Shown here piece after piece: positions 34,289-43,152 of a DNA stretch of 64,000 nt (the stretch's first letter is position 1; every line of letters begins with the position of its first letter). The stretch lies in the NCBI RefSeq assembly GCF_019351405.1, contig NZ_JAHWZX010000005.1:62001-126000 (forward strand). Reading direction: 5' to 3'. This stretch comes from Stakelama flava. Lineage in GTDB: Bacteria; Pseudomonadota; Alphaproteobacteria; Sphingomonadales; Sphingomonadaceae. Made by a program: the position numbers and the translations under genes. The notes under the pieces are model-generated. The model saw only the letters and a list, made by a program, of their open reading frames with translations. It was not told where the DNA came from and did not search any database.

Positions 34289-34639
34289 ATGCGAACAAAG
34301 CTCATCATCGCCGCTCTGGCAGCCGCCAGCCTTTCGACCGCCGCCTGTTCGTCCAAGACGCCGCAGGAGAAACAGGCCGATCAGCTGATCGACGCCGCCG
34401 ATGCCAAGGCCGATTCGATCGAAGCCGCCGCCGACAACAAGGCGAGCGAAATGGAGGCGCAGGCCGAACAGCTTGAAAATCAGGCGGGTCAGGCGGGCAC
34501 GTTCGAGGGCAAGCGGCTGCAGGTGCGCGCCGACGCGCTGAAGACCGAAGCCAAACTCGTCCGCCGCGAAGGCCAGGCAAAGGGCCGCGCCGTCCGCGAT
34601 GAAGGCAAGGCGAAGGCGAGCGCGCTGCTGGCGCAGTGA
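34289..34639 (+). CDS. Small Ala/Glu/Lys-rich lipoprotein
   Basis: A 116-residue protein. Signal MRTKLIIAALAAASLSTAAC gives a lipobox with C20. The mature part is highly charged and alanine-rich with regular heptad-like spacing (ADAKADSIEAAADNKASEME, LENQAGQAGTFEGKR) predicting one long helix or coiled coil. It is similar in composition to small envelope lipoproteins common in sphingomonads; the function is unknown. ATG at 34289 chosen because it places the signal sequence at the start. Confidence 0.8.
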   Translation: MRTKLIIAALAAASLSTAACSSKTPQEKQADQLIDAADAKADSIEAAADNKASEMEAQAEQLENQAGQAGTFEGKRLQVRADALKTEAKLVRREGQAKGRAVRDEGKAKASALLAQ

Positions 34640-34674
34640 TTCCAAACTGCTATACCGTAAACCGGTTGCGATAA

Positions 34675-34711
34675 CGTCATCGCGAGCCGGCGAAGCGATG
34701 CGGCAAACCAG
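34675..34711 (+). repeat. Half copy of a REP-like intergenic repeat
   Basis: CGTCATCGCGAGCCGGCGAA followed by GCGATGCGGCAAACCAG resembles the left arm of the palindromic repeat at 57081-57177 (TCATCGCGAG..GCGA..CGATCCAG). No matching right arm follows, so it is a degenerate half element. Confidence 0.45.
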
Positions 34712-34846
34712 CTATGGGCGGCAGGGCGATGTCGCGGACAGCGAAACGATCGGAAAAGAGCCGCGGTTCTGACGTAGACGCCGCCGGGATGCTCTGGTGT
34801 CACACAGCGCGCGATGGCGACTATGCCGCGCACTTATGCCATGCAT

Positions 34847-34916
34847 GGCGTGTGCTTGTATGACGGGCGATGCCATGCCGCTTGCGGCATCGACATCGCC
34901 CGTCATGCACCACGCC
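34847..34916. repeat. Long imperfect palindrome downstream of the TonB receptor gene
   Basis: Perfect 12-base arms TGACGGGCGATG (34861-34872) and CATCGCCCGTCA (34894-34905) enclose a second hairpin ATGCCGC-TT-GCGGCAT (34875-34890), and partial pairing (GGCGTG with CACGCC) continues outwards. It lies a few bases past the receptor stop codon. It may act as the receptor's terminator or transcript end, though no T-run is present. Confidence 0.6.
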
Positions 34917-34922
34917 CCGCGA

Positions 34923-37796
34923 TCAGAGCCGGGCGCGAATGCCCAGAAAGAATGTCCGTCCTGAATATTCATAAAAGGCCGGCACATTGCGATAGGTGTT
35001 GAACCGTTGCGTTGCCGAACCGAGCAGGTTCGATCCCTGCACATAATATTGAATATGTTCGGTCACGTCATAGGCGAAGCTTGCCGACATCTCGTTATAG
35101 GCATCCTCCTTGATCGGAAGATAGTCGATCAGACCGGCCTGCGCCTGGGTGAAGCTTGATGCGTAGTTATACGAAATCTGGGCATGAACGCCGTTGTTTT
35201 CGTAAAAAACCTTCAGATTAGCCGAGAACGGGATAGCGCCGGGCAATTGCGTGGTCACATCGTCGCTTTTGGCGCGCGAGTAATTGTAGGTGGCGTTCGC
35301 CTGAATACCGAAACCGTTGTCGAGGAAATACTGCGCCCCCGCCTCGATACCGTACACATTCGCGGAATCGCCGTTCAGCACCGAAACCCGGGTGAAATCG
35401 AAACTCTGCGTTTCGCCGGCAGGCTGATCGGTGGGGGTAATCGTTACGTCGACCGGCCGGGACGTCACGAAATTCTTTATATGCTTGTAGAAGCCGGCAA
35501 GCGACAGCGCCAGCTTGTCCGTCCGGTAATATTCCAGCGAGACGTCAAGCTGGTCAGCCGTTGTCGGTTTGAGATTGGGATTGCCCGCGTCATAGATGAT
35601 GAAGGTGCCTGATTGCGCCGACGATGCGTCGCTGGCGGGCGACAGTTCGGCAAAAGTCGGCCGGGAAATCGCCTTGGATGCCGCCAGCCGCAGGCGCAGG
35701 CCGCTGGTCAGGTCATAGGCAAAATTCACCGAAGGCAGGAATTTGGTGTATTTGCCCCCGCCTACGACCGGCACGGATTCGTTGAACTGGACGTTATAAT
35801 CGGCCTGATTGCCTGCGCGTTTGACGATGCTGCTGATCGTTGTGGAATAGCCGTGCGAGGATACGTCGGTATTGACCACGCGAACGCCCAGATCGCCGCG
35901 CCAGTTTTCGCCTTCGAAATTCGCCTGCACATATCCAGCAAAGGTCCGCTCCGAGATGCGGAAGGACAGCGGAAGATCGGGTTGAATGATCTGGTTCGAA
36001 TACCCCGTCGGGTACGGTTCGCCCGTTTCCGGATTGATGATGTCCGGATTGTTTTCCGCCCGCGAAAGCGCGTTCAGATAGGTATCGATATCGAAGGATG
36101 CGAAATTTCGCGGAAAATTGCCGGGCTGTTTCGACAACAGGTCGCTGACGGGGAAATAGCTCACCACATCGGCGCCGATCTGACCGAAGGTAAAGGGATA
36201 TCCGCAGAAATTGCATTCGGTAGCGAGATTGTCGATCACCGTGTCGCGCTTTTTGCGGTCGGTCCATGATCCGCCGAAAGACACGGATTTCAGTACGCCG
36301 GCATATGTATCCAGCGTTCCGTCCAGCCGTGCGCCCTGCGTAATGTCTTTCAGGTTGTCTCCGCCGATCCCGATATAATGCGCCCTGTAATCGTCGTTCC
36401 CCGCCGCCGACAGCGGCAGACCGCCCGGAATGGTGATCGACAGGTCGGGCAGATCGCCGTTGCGTGTCGCGAACACGCCGGACGCGCCGGTGACGCCCGC
36501 CACGACGAAGCGTTCCTTGCCGCCCGAATCGCGTGTTGCCTTTCCGCGATAGCCGTCGATGGCGATGGTCAGACTGTCGGTGGGATGCCAGTCGATATGG
36601 CCGCCGACCTGATAGGTGTCGACGGTACGCGGTTCGTCGGTGGTCAACACTTCCGCGACCAGATCGTTTATGGCGAAATTCGTAACTACGCCATTATCGT
36701 CAACCTGTACGCTGGACGGATCCCATTTGATCGGCGAATCGAGATCATTGCGTGGGCTGAGATAGTTCGACTGCCGGTAATTGTGCTCGACGTCCTTGTA
36801 ATGACTGTAAAGGCCATCGATCGTCACCGTCATCCGGTCCGTCGGCTTCCACTGCAATGCCCCCGACAGGCCAAGGCGCTTTCGTTCACCAAGGACCACG
36901 CCGTTGGAATAGAAATCGGGCCAGATATATTGCTTGCCGTCGTCGTCGATCACACCGTTTCCGTTGAAATCGAACTGCTGCCCCTCTTCCGTATCACTGG
37001 CGGGCGAATATTCACCCAGATTGTCGGTGCGCAGATTATATTTCGAATAGGTGGCGGATACGAGGATGCCCAGCGTATCGTCGGCAAAGGTGTCGCTCGC
37101 CACGCCCGAGGCCTTGAACCCGAAATCCTTGGACAGATCGTTATATTGCTGTTCGATCGAACCCGACATGCGCAGGCCGGGATGGTCGAAGGGCCGTGCG
37201 GTGCGAAGATCGATATTGCCGCCGATACTGCCTTCCAGGGCGGAAGCCTGCACGGCCTTCGTCACTTCCGCGCCCGAAATCATCTCAGAGGGCAATACGT
37301 CGAAAGCGAAAGCCCGGTCGGTCGAATCGGTCGGCAGGATACGCCCGTTCAGCGTGGTGATCGCGAATTCCTCACCCAGTCCGCGAATAGTGACGTTGCG
37401 CCCCTCGCCGCGACCATCGCGGCCAACGGTGACGCCGGGAATATTACCCAGCGCTTCGGCGACATTGCGGTCCGGAAACTTGCCCAGTTCCTCGGCGGAA
37501 ATGGCATCGACGATGGTCCCTGAATTCCGCTTCGCCTCAATCGAGCGCAACAGGCTGCCGCGCACGCCGCGCACGACGATTTCTTCGGTGGAGGCGTTGG
37601 AAGAGGCGGCGGCATCCGTGCTCTGATCCGCGACAGCGGCATCCCGTGGCGTCGCCGATTGTTCCGAAGCGCCCGAATCGCTCGTGTCGGAGGATTGTCC
37701 GTCAATGGTCTGCCCGAAAGCGGGCGACGCCATCATCAGTGCGGCACTGCTTGCGCTTGCCAGAACACCGATGCGCTTCAACGAAACCAGATTCAT
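34923..37796 (-). CDS. TonB-dependent receptor (TIGR01782 type) of the aminosugar locus
   Basis: A 957-residue outer membrane receptor of the Xanthomonas/Caulobacter TIGR01782 type, the group that usually takes up oligosaccharides. Signal peptide ends at ASPAFGQ; a Ser/Asp/Ala-rich linker precedes the TonB box EEIVVRGVRGSLLRSIEAKR. The plug has the TIGR01782 markers SAEELGKFPDRNVAEALGNI, PGVTV and SEMISGAEVTKAVQASALEG; the barrel closes with FFLGIRARL. It is divergent from the AgaR-like repressor gene with operator-like repeats between, so it probably imports the locus substrate. Final residue is Leu rather than Phe, still acceptable for this group. Confidence 0.94.
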   Translation of the reverse strand: MNLVSLKRIGVLASASSAALMMASPAFGQTIDGQSSDTSDSGASEQSATPRDAAVADQSTDAAASSNASTEEIVVRGVRGSLLRSIEAKRNSGTIVDAISAEELGKFPDRNVAEALGNIPGVTVGRDGRGEGRNVTIRGLGEEFAITTLNGRILPTDSTDRAFAFDVLPSEMISGAEVTKAVQASALEGSIGGNIDLRTARPFDHPGLRMSGSIEQQYNDLSKDFGFKASGVASDTFADDTLGILVSATYSKYNLRTDNLGEYSPASDTEEGQQFDFNGNGVIDDDGKQYIWPDFYSNGVVLGERKRLGLSGALQWKPTDRMTVTIDGLYSHYKDVEHNYRQSNYLSPRNDLDSPIKWDPSSVQVDDNGVVTNFAINDLVAEVLTTDEPRTVDTYQVGGHIDWHPTDSLTIAIDGYRGKATRDSGGKERFVVAGVTGASGVFATRNGDLPDLSITIPGGLPLSAAGNDDYRAHYIGIGGDNLKDITQGARLDGTLDTYAGVLKSVSFGGSWTDRKKRDTVIDNLATECNFCGYPFTFGQIGADVVSYFPVSDLLSKQPGNFPRNFASFDIDTYLNALSRAENNPDIINPETGEPYPTGYSNQIIQPDLPLSFRISERTFAGYVQANFEGENWRGDLGVRVVNTDVSSHGYSTTISSIVKRAGNQADYNVQFNESVPVVGGGKYTKFLPSVNFAYDLTSGLRLRLAASKAISRPTFAELSPASDASSAQSGTFIIYDAGNPNLKPTTADQLDVSLEYYRTDKLALSLAGFYKHIKNFVTSRPVDVTITPTDQPAGETQSFDFTRVSVLNGDSANVYGIEAGAQYFLDNGFGIQANATYNYSRAKSDDVTTQLPGAIPFSANLKVFYENNGVHAQISYNYASSFTQAQAGLIDYLPIKEDAYNEMSASFAYDVTEHIQYYVQGSNLLGSATQRFNTYRNVPAFYEYSGRTFFLGIRARL

Positions 37797-37832
37797 GTCC
37801 CTGTCCCCTTATATCAGATTGCCGCCGGTCTG

Positions 37833-37850
37833 TTCGTTTCTTTCGTTTTA
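37833..37850. promoter_or_regulatory. AgaR-like operator between TonB receptor and repressor genes
   Basis: TTCGTTTCTTTCGTTTTA holds two TTCGTTT copies nine bases apart, located 37-54 bases upstream of the receptor start codon. The tandem TTTCGTTT pattern is characteristic of DeoR-family AgaR operators; related sites lie at 39909-39926 and 43087-43104. Confidence 0.55.
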
Positions 37851-37985
37851 CAACCTTATGACAAAATATTGCTATCGCCGGTGCATCACGCCTGTCAAAT
37901 CGAAATTTATCGAAACTTCTGTCGCCGATTGATTGCGGTTGGTCGGGTTGGTAGGAAGCGTAAAATAATTGAAGGATTCAAAAGC

Positions 37986-38765
37986 GTGCGGGCCACTCGC
38001 GACACGAGCGAAAGACGCCAACAAATCAGTGCGATGGTGCGCGAGCGTGGCAGCGTGCAGGTCGCACCGCTGGCCAAGAAGTTCGGCGTTTCAATGCAGA
38101 CGATCCGCAAGGACCTGCATTTTTTGAGCGAGCGCGGGGTCACCGAACGCGCATATGGCGGCGCGATACTGGCCGATGCCATCAATGTCACCACCGAACC
38201 GGGCCTGGATGCCAAGCGCGCCATTCATACCGACGAGAAAGTGCGCATCGGCGCCGCCGCCGCCGCGATGGTGTCGCCGGGCGATTCGATCGTGCTCGAT
38301 TCGGGAACCACGACGCTGCAAATCGCGCATCACCTCGCTGATGACGAAGACATCACCGTCCTCACCAATGATTTCGAAATTCTGTCGGCGCTGACCCGGA
38401 AGAACAGCATCAATGTCGTCATGCTCGGCGGCGCGCTGCGTCGGCGCAACATGGCCTTTTACGGCGTCCAGACGATGAGCGCGCTGAGCGAACTGCATGT
38501 CGACAAGCTTTTTCTTGGCGTGGACGGTTTCGACGTCGAACGGGGCATCACCACGCATCACGAACCGGAGGCCATGCTGAACCGCGCCATGGTTCACGCC
38601 GCGAGCCAGGTGATCGCGGTGACGGATCAATCAAAATTCGGCCGTGTCTGCCTGCACCGCATCATCAATATCGGCGATATCGACGAACTGGTCACGCATG
38701 ACCCGGTGCCGGAGGACATACGCGCGGCGGGTGAGCGATTCGATTTCCGCATCCGCCTCGCCTGA
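37986..38765 (+). CDS. agaR: DeoR/GlpR-family repressor, AgaR-like
   Basis: A 259-residue regulator. The N-terminal DeoR helix-turn-helix covers about residues 22-50 (GSVQVAPLAKKFGVSMQTIR), followed by the sugar-phosphate sensing domain with VSPGDSIVLDSGTTT (DSGTTT at 106-111) and KLFLGVDGFDVERGITT. It starts with GTG at 37986 behind GAAGGA (37971-37976); no ATG is available near it. Position among agaZ, agaS and a sugar kinase, and AgaR-like direct repeats in three promoters, suggest it represses this locus and responds to an aminosugar phosphate. The name is by context and family, not by close homology. Confidence 0.82.
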   Translation: MRATRDTSERRQQISAMVRERGSVQVAPLAKKFGVSMQTIRKDLHFLSERGVTERAYGGAILADAINVTTEPGLDAKRAIHTDEKVRIGAAAAAMVSPGDSIVLDSGTTTLQIAHHLADDEDITVLTNDFEILSALTRKNSINVVMLGGALRRRNMAFYGVQTMSALSELHVDKLFLGVDGFDVERGITTHHEPEAMLNRAMVHAASQVIAVTDQSKFGRVCLHRIINIGDIDELVTHDPVPEDIRAAGERFDFRIRLA

Positions 38766-38781
38766 CCACGCGTTCTCCCTG

Positions 38782-39888
38782 TTATTTCTGGTGGAGAAAA
38801 AACCGATACGCGTTGTCATGATAGATTTTGTCGATGACGGCCCTCGGTAGCGCCAGACCTTTCACATCGGCATCGATCGCATCGATATGCTGGCTTCGCG
38901 GTGTGGCCAGATAGCGCCAGTCTGACCGCCACATATCGTCGGCCTCCTTGGTGAATTCCTCAGTCATCGGGGGATTTTGCGCGCGTCCGTTTGCGTCCGG
39001 CGGACTGAACGTCAGATCCGTGCCATACATCAGCCGGTCCTGATATTTGATGATGAAGTCGCGCACCCGGTCGTAATTCTCGCCCGACTGGTTTTGCAGC
39101 TCGCTCATGCGCGCCGCCATATCGACGACGGCATTGGGAAACCGGTCGAGAAATTCCGCGATCCTGTCGACATTCCATTCCAGGCTGGCCAGATGCGCGC
39201 CATCGAACGGCAGGTCGGGATGAAAGGCGACGAACTTGTCGCGCGCCGCCATGATCATCTCGTAACTCGGCTCGTCGGGGTGAAGATACATGTAATATTC
39301 GGGATGTTCGCGGAAATAGCTGCGGTCATTGTCGGTCGTCATCTGATCGAGCGGCAGCCAGCAATTGCGCGGCTCGCCCTGATGCGCGATCAACGGCACC
39401 CCGGCCTTTTTGATATGCGCCATCACCGGGTCGAACCTGGGATCGTCAAGAAACACCCGCTTCCCCTGCGGGTCGGTTTCGACCATGCCGATATTCTTCC
39501 ACACTTTCACGGCGATCGCGCCGTTTGCAAAGGCGCGGTCCAGCGTCGCCTCGATTCGCTTGGTCCAGCCGGGCGTGCCGAACCCTTTCATGGAAAAGGT
39601 CGTCGAGTAGCGAAGATGTTCGGGATCGAGCCTGTGATATTTCTCCGCGATCCGCGCCTGCGTGTCGAGCGGGGGGAAGTCGGGATAATCCACGTTGATC
39701 GTCAGTAGTTCGAAGCCGTCGTCGCGCGCGATGCGCAGAAATGCGGGAGAATCATAATTATAATGCACGTGCGCGTCGAACTTCGCCACTTTGGCGAAAT
39801 CCGCCTCGCTGTACCGATCCTGCGCGTTCGCCGTGCCGGCGAATGTCAGCGCGGCAAGCGCGACTGCGATTCTGCTTCCTGTCCCCAT
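38782..39888 (-). CDS. Exported amidohydrolase-family protein
   Basis: A 368-residue protein with a Sec signal peptide (AVALAALTFAGTANA, cleavage after about residue 22). The mature part is an amidohydrolase_2-like TIM barrel: H40-x-H42 in KFDAHVHYNYD, PLIAHQGEPRNC, HLASLEWNVDRIAEFLDRFP, and the closing YGTDLTFSPPD with the conserved Asp. Relatives include decarboxylases and sugar-lactone hydrolases; being exported it cannot be the cytoplasmic aminosugar-6-phosphate deacetylase. Convergent with the repressor gene and divergent from the GH36-like gene, sharing an operator-like sequence with it. Substrate unknown. Confidence 0.82.
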   Translation of the reverse strand: MGTGSRIAVALAALTFAGTANAQDRYSEADFAKVAKFDAHVHYNYDSPAFLRIARDDGFELLTINVDYPDFPPLDTQARIAEKYHRLDPEHLRYSTTFSMKGFGTPGWTKRIEATLDRAFANGAIAVKVWKNIGMVETDPQGKRVFLDDPRFDPVMAHIKKAGVPLIAHQGEPRNCWLPLDQMTTDNDRSYFREHPEYYMYLHPDEPSYEMIMAARDKFVAFHPDLPFDGAHLASLEWNVDRIAEFLDRFPNAVVDMAARMSELQNQSGENYDRVRDFIIKYQDRLMYGTDLTFSPPDANGRAQNPPMTEEFTKEADDMWRSDWRYLATPRSQHIDAIDADVKGLALPRAVIDKIYHDNAYRFFLHQK

Positions 39889-39908
39889 AGCTTTACCCCT
39901 TTCGCGCG

Positions 39909-39926
39909 AAAACGAAATAAATCGAA
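39909..39926. promoter_or_regulatory. AgaR-like operator between amidohydrolase and GH36-like genes
   Basis: AAAACGAAATAAATCGAA; on the minus strand it reads TTCGATTTATTTCGTTTT, the same tandem TTCGTTT layout as at 37833 and 43087. It lies 21 bases upstream of the amidohydrolase start codon and 116 upstream of the GH36-like gene. Confidence 0.5.
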
Positions 39927-40041
39927 CTTTGTTTTCAGGTTTAGGTTTGCGTTACCCGAGCTTTTCATGCAAGTGTTTTCCAAAGTCGTCCGTATCGATT
40001 TCACCGTCGGATGGGCGGCATCCAGCCGGGAGGAGTGACAC

Positions 40042-42141
40042 ATGCCGGATTTCGCCGTTTCGCGTCGGGAAACCATCGCAACGCTTCTGGGCGGGACGTC
40101 TTTGGTCGTGGCCACGGCTGCGCTGCCCCGTCGGGGGTTTGCCGCAGTGACAAAGGCGGCTGCAACGCTCAGCGACGGGACGCTCACCATCGAATTCGAC
40201 GGGTCGATGCACTCGCGCATTTCGCATCTCGGCAACGCCATAACCGCCATGGACGCAAGCGACGCCCTGCACCTTGCGGGAGATGTGGTGATCGACCGTT
40301 TCGTGTTGCTGGATCAGGACAAAAAAGCGATATCGGACCGGCACGGAAAAGGCGTGCAATACAGGCTGCGTGGCGCGAACGGCGACCGGCTGGAACGAAC
40401 CGTTATCGTCAGTTTTTACGACCGTCATCCCGGCGTCGCGCTGATCGACACGCAGTATCGCAATACGGGCAAGCAGCCGATGGCGGTCGCCGGCTGGCGA
40501 ACCGCGTCGCACGATCTGCTTGCGCATCCCAAAGGGGCCTGGACCTATTCGGGCGCATCGCATCCCGACCGGCGCGATTGGGTGCAGCCCGCGCTTCCCG
40601 GTTTCGATCAGCCCAACTTCATGGGCATGAACGGATCGGATTATGGCGGGGGCACGCCCGTCGCAGCGGTGTGGCGCCCGGATTTCGGTCTCGCGGTCGG
40701 ACATGTCGAAACGGTTCCACGTCTGATTTCACTGCCTGTTTCGCACCAGCTGCACGGCACGCATATCGGTATGCAGGGCGACCATACCGACATGCTCCGG
40801 CCAGGCGAGACTCTCACGCTGCCCATGGTGTTCCTGATGGCGCACACCGGCGATCATTTTCGCCCGCTGGAGGCGTATCGCGCGATCATGGCGGAACGCG
40901 GCCTTTCGGCGCCGCGTATACCCGATAGCAGCTATGATCCCATCTGGTGCGCATGGGGGTATGAACGCAATTTCACGACCGAACAGATTTACGGTACGCT
41001 GCCCAAGGCGAAATCGGTCGGACTCGAATGGGCGGTGCTCGACGACGGCTGGCAGACATCCGAAGGCGACTGGAAAGTCGACCGGACAAAATTTCCGCGC
41101 GGCGGTGCCGACCTGAAGGCCTTTGCAGATACGGTAAAGGCGGCCGGAATGCGACCGCGCCTGTGGTATGCGCCGCTGGCCGCGGATCCGGGCACCGACC
41201 TGCTTCGCGATCATCCCGAAATGCTGCTGCTCGACAGGGACGGCAACGCGCAGAACGTTACCTGGTGGGACGCCTTCACCCTATGCCCGGCCTATCCGCC
41301 GGTAGTCGATTATTTCAAGGCGCAGGCGAAGCGCATTGTCGGCGAGTGGGGCTTTGAAGGGATAAAGTTCGACGGCCAGCACCTGAACGGTGTCGCGCCG
41401 TGTTACAATCCCGCGCACAATCATGCCCGCCCCGAAGAATCCTTTGAAAAGCTTCAGGATTTCTGGATGGCGATGTATGATGCGATCACGGAAATCAATC
41501 CGGACGCGGTAATTGAAATCTGCCCGTGCGGCGACGCCTTCGCCTTTCACAATATTCCGGCGATGAATCACACCCCCGCTTCCGATCCCGAATCCTCTTG
41601 GCAGGTTCGGCTGAAGGGCAAGACGTTCAAGGCGCTGATGGGACCATCCGCGCCGTTCGCCGGCGATCATGTCGAACTCAGTGACCGTCATGACGATTTT
41701 GCCTCCAGCTATGGCGTCGGCGGCGTGCTTTCCACCAAGTTCACCTGGCCCGAGGACACGGACGATCCGATCGACACCCTGCCGCCGGGCGGTTTCGTGT
41801 TGACGCCGCAAAAGGAAAGGCTCTGGCGACAATGGATCGCGCTCTATCGCAAGAACATGCTGTCGAAAGGCGATTATCGCGGCGAACTGTACGATATCGG
41901 GTTCGATAAGCCTGAGGCGCACGCAATCGCGAAAGACGGCGCGATGCATTACGCTTTTTTTGCGGATAAATGGGATGGTGCCGTCGAACTGCGCGGCCTC
42001 GGCAAGGGGCGATACCGGCTTTCGGATCCGGTATCCGGTCGCGCGCTCGGCATCGCGACGGCGGACGACAACGTCATCAGGACCGCGTTCGAACATTCGC
42101 TGATCGTCGTCGCCGAACCGGTGTCGGGGAATGCCGCATGA
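40042..42141 (+). CDS. Tat-exported GH36-like alpha-galactosidase family protein
   Basis: A 699-residue glycoside hydrolase. A twin-arginine signal SRRETIATLLGGTSLVVATA (residues 7-26) indicates folded export to the periplasm. An N-terminal beta-sandwich (40-300) precedes the catalytic barrel (from about 300). Clan GH-D features: WGYERNF, LDDGWQ at 333-338, and the nucleophile candidate D444 in GIKFDGQ; D515 in ASDPESSW is placed for the acid/base. Families with this layout cleave terminal alpha-galactose or alpha-N-acetylgalactosamine; the neighbouring aga genes favour the latter, as inference. Start ATG has GGGAGGAG upstream. Its stop codon overlaps the next gene's start. Confidence 0.85.
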   Translation: MPDFAVSRRETIATLLGGTSLVVATAALPRRGFAAVTKAAATLSDGTLTIEFDGSMHSRISHLGNAITAMDASDALHLAGDVVIDRFVLLDQDKKAISDRHGKGVQYRLRGANGDRLERTVIVSFYDRHPGVALIDTQYRNTGKQPMAVAGWRTASHDLLAHPKGAWTYSGASHPDRRDWVQPALPGFDQPNFMGMNGSDYGGGTPVAAVWRPDFGLAVGHVETVPRLISLPVSHQLHGTHIGMQGDHTDMLRPGETLTLPMVFLMAHTGDHFRPLEAYRAIMAERGLSAPRIPDSSYDPIWCAWGYERNFTTEQIYGTLPKAKSVGLEWAVLDDGWQTSEGDWKVDRTKFPRGGADLKAFADTVKAAGMRPRLWYAPLAADPGTDLLRDHPEMLLLDRDGNAQNVTWWDAFTLCPAYPPVVDYFKAQAKRIVGEWGFEGIKFDGQHLNGVAPCYNPAHNHARPEESFEKLQDFWMAMYDAITEINPDAVIEICPCGDAFAFHNIPAMNHTPASDPESSWQVRLKGKTFKALMGPSAPFAGDHVELSDRHDDFASSYGVGGVLSTKFTWPEDTDDPIDTLPPGGFVLTPQKERLWRQWIALYRKNMLSKGDYRGELYDIGFDKPEAHAIAKDGAMHYAFFADKWDGAVELRGLGKGRYRLSDPVSGRALGIATADDNVIRTAFEHSLIVVAEPVSGNAA

Positions 42142-43067
42142 GCGCCGCCGCCGCCACTGGCCGCGCATGGCTGTTCTACGCCATCACCACCGTCGTGCTA
42201 TGGGGAATCTGGGGCGCGTTTTCCAGTGTTTCGCCGGAGCGCGGCTTTCCCGAAACACTGGTATACTGCGTCTGGGCGCTGACCATGATTCCGCCGGCGC
42301 TGATCGTGCTGGCGCAGGCGAGATGGCGGCTTGACCTGAATCCGCGCGCCATATTTTACGGGATGGCGGTCGGTTTGCTGGGGGCCGGTGGGCAGCTCGT
42401 CCTGTTTTATACCGTTACGCGCGGCCCGGCCTATCTGATCTTCCCCATCATCTCGCTATCGCCCATCGTGACGATCGCGCTTTCCTTCTTCCTGCTCGGC
42501 GAGCGGACAGGAAAACTCGGAATGCTGGGCATTCTGCTCGCACTGATGGCGCTGCCGACCTTCGATTTCATTCCGCAGTCCGGCGATGGGGCGCAAGGGT
42601 CGACCTGGTTCCTGCTTGCCCTCATCGTCATGGCCTGCTGGGGTATCCAGGCTTTCTTCATGAAATCGGCCAATAACTTCATGTCGGGCGAAAGCATCTT
42701 TTTCTACATGATGCTCGCCGGTCTGGCGCTTGCGCCGATCGCCTATGCGATGACTGATTTCTCGCGTCCCGTGAACATGGGACTTGACGGTCCGTTGCTC
42801 GCGGCGGGCATTCAATTGCTCAACGCCCTGGGCGCGCTGACGCTGGTGTTTGCGTTCCGATACGGCAAGGCGATCGTGGTCGCCCCGCTCAGCAATGCGG
42901 GCGCGCCGCTGGTGACCGCCGTGATCGCGCTGATCGTCGCCGGTGTCGTTCCCAACAGCCTGAAGCTCGCTGGCCTTGCCCTTGCGCTGTGCGCCTCGGT
43001 TTTGCTGGCGATCGAACCAGACGCCGCGGACGAAACAGCGGATGACGAGACTGAGGGACAACCCTAG
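42138..43067 (+). CDS. EamA/DMT-superfamily transporter
   Basis: A 309-residue inner membrane protein with about ten helices in two EamA-like halves: LFYAITTVVLWGIWGAFSSV opens the first, and WFLLALIVMACWGIQAFFMK the second. The paired 'W-G' helix starts and GKAIVVAPLSNAGAPLVTAVIALI near the end fit DMT carriers. It begins in an ATGA overlap with the glycosidase gene and is followed by agaZ, so it is the only candidate for carrying the liberated sugar into the cytoplasm in this window. Substrate is inference; DMT carriers usually move amino acids, nucleosides or sugars. Confidence 0.85.
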   Translation: MSAAAATGRAWLFYAITTVVLWGIWGAFSSVSPERGFPETLVYCVWALTMIPPALIVLAQARWRLDLNPRAIFYGMAVGLLGAGGQLVLFYTVTRGPAYLIFPIISLSPIVTIALSFFLLGERTGKLGMLGILLALMALPTFDFIPQSGDGAQGSTWFLLALIVMACWGIQAFFMKSANNFMSGESIFFYMMLAGLALAPIAYAMTDFSRPVNMGLDGPLLAAGIQLLNALGALTLVFAFRYGKAIVVAPLSNAGAPLVTAVIALIVAGVVPNSLKLAGLALALCASVLLAIEPDAADETADDETEGQP

Positions 43068-43086
43068 CCGACGGCCATTCGACGCC

Positions 43087-43104
43087 TTCGTTTTGTTTCT
43101 TTTT
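43087..43104 (+). promoter_or_regulatory. AgaR-like operator upstream of agaZ
   Basis: TTCGTTTTGTTTCTTTTT, 49 bases before the agaZ start, agrees with the AgaR operator consensus as I recall it (TTTCRTTTYRTTTYNYTT) at nearly every position. A further TTCGTTTAGG follows at about 43121-43130. It suggests an internal, separately regulated promoter for agaZ-agaS-kinase. Confidence 0.6.
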
Positions 43105-43152
43105 ATTGCGTTTATCTTTTCTTCGTTTAGGCTGGATGCGAAAGGAGCACCC

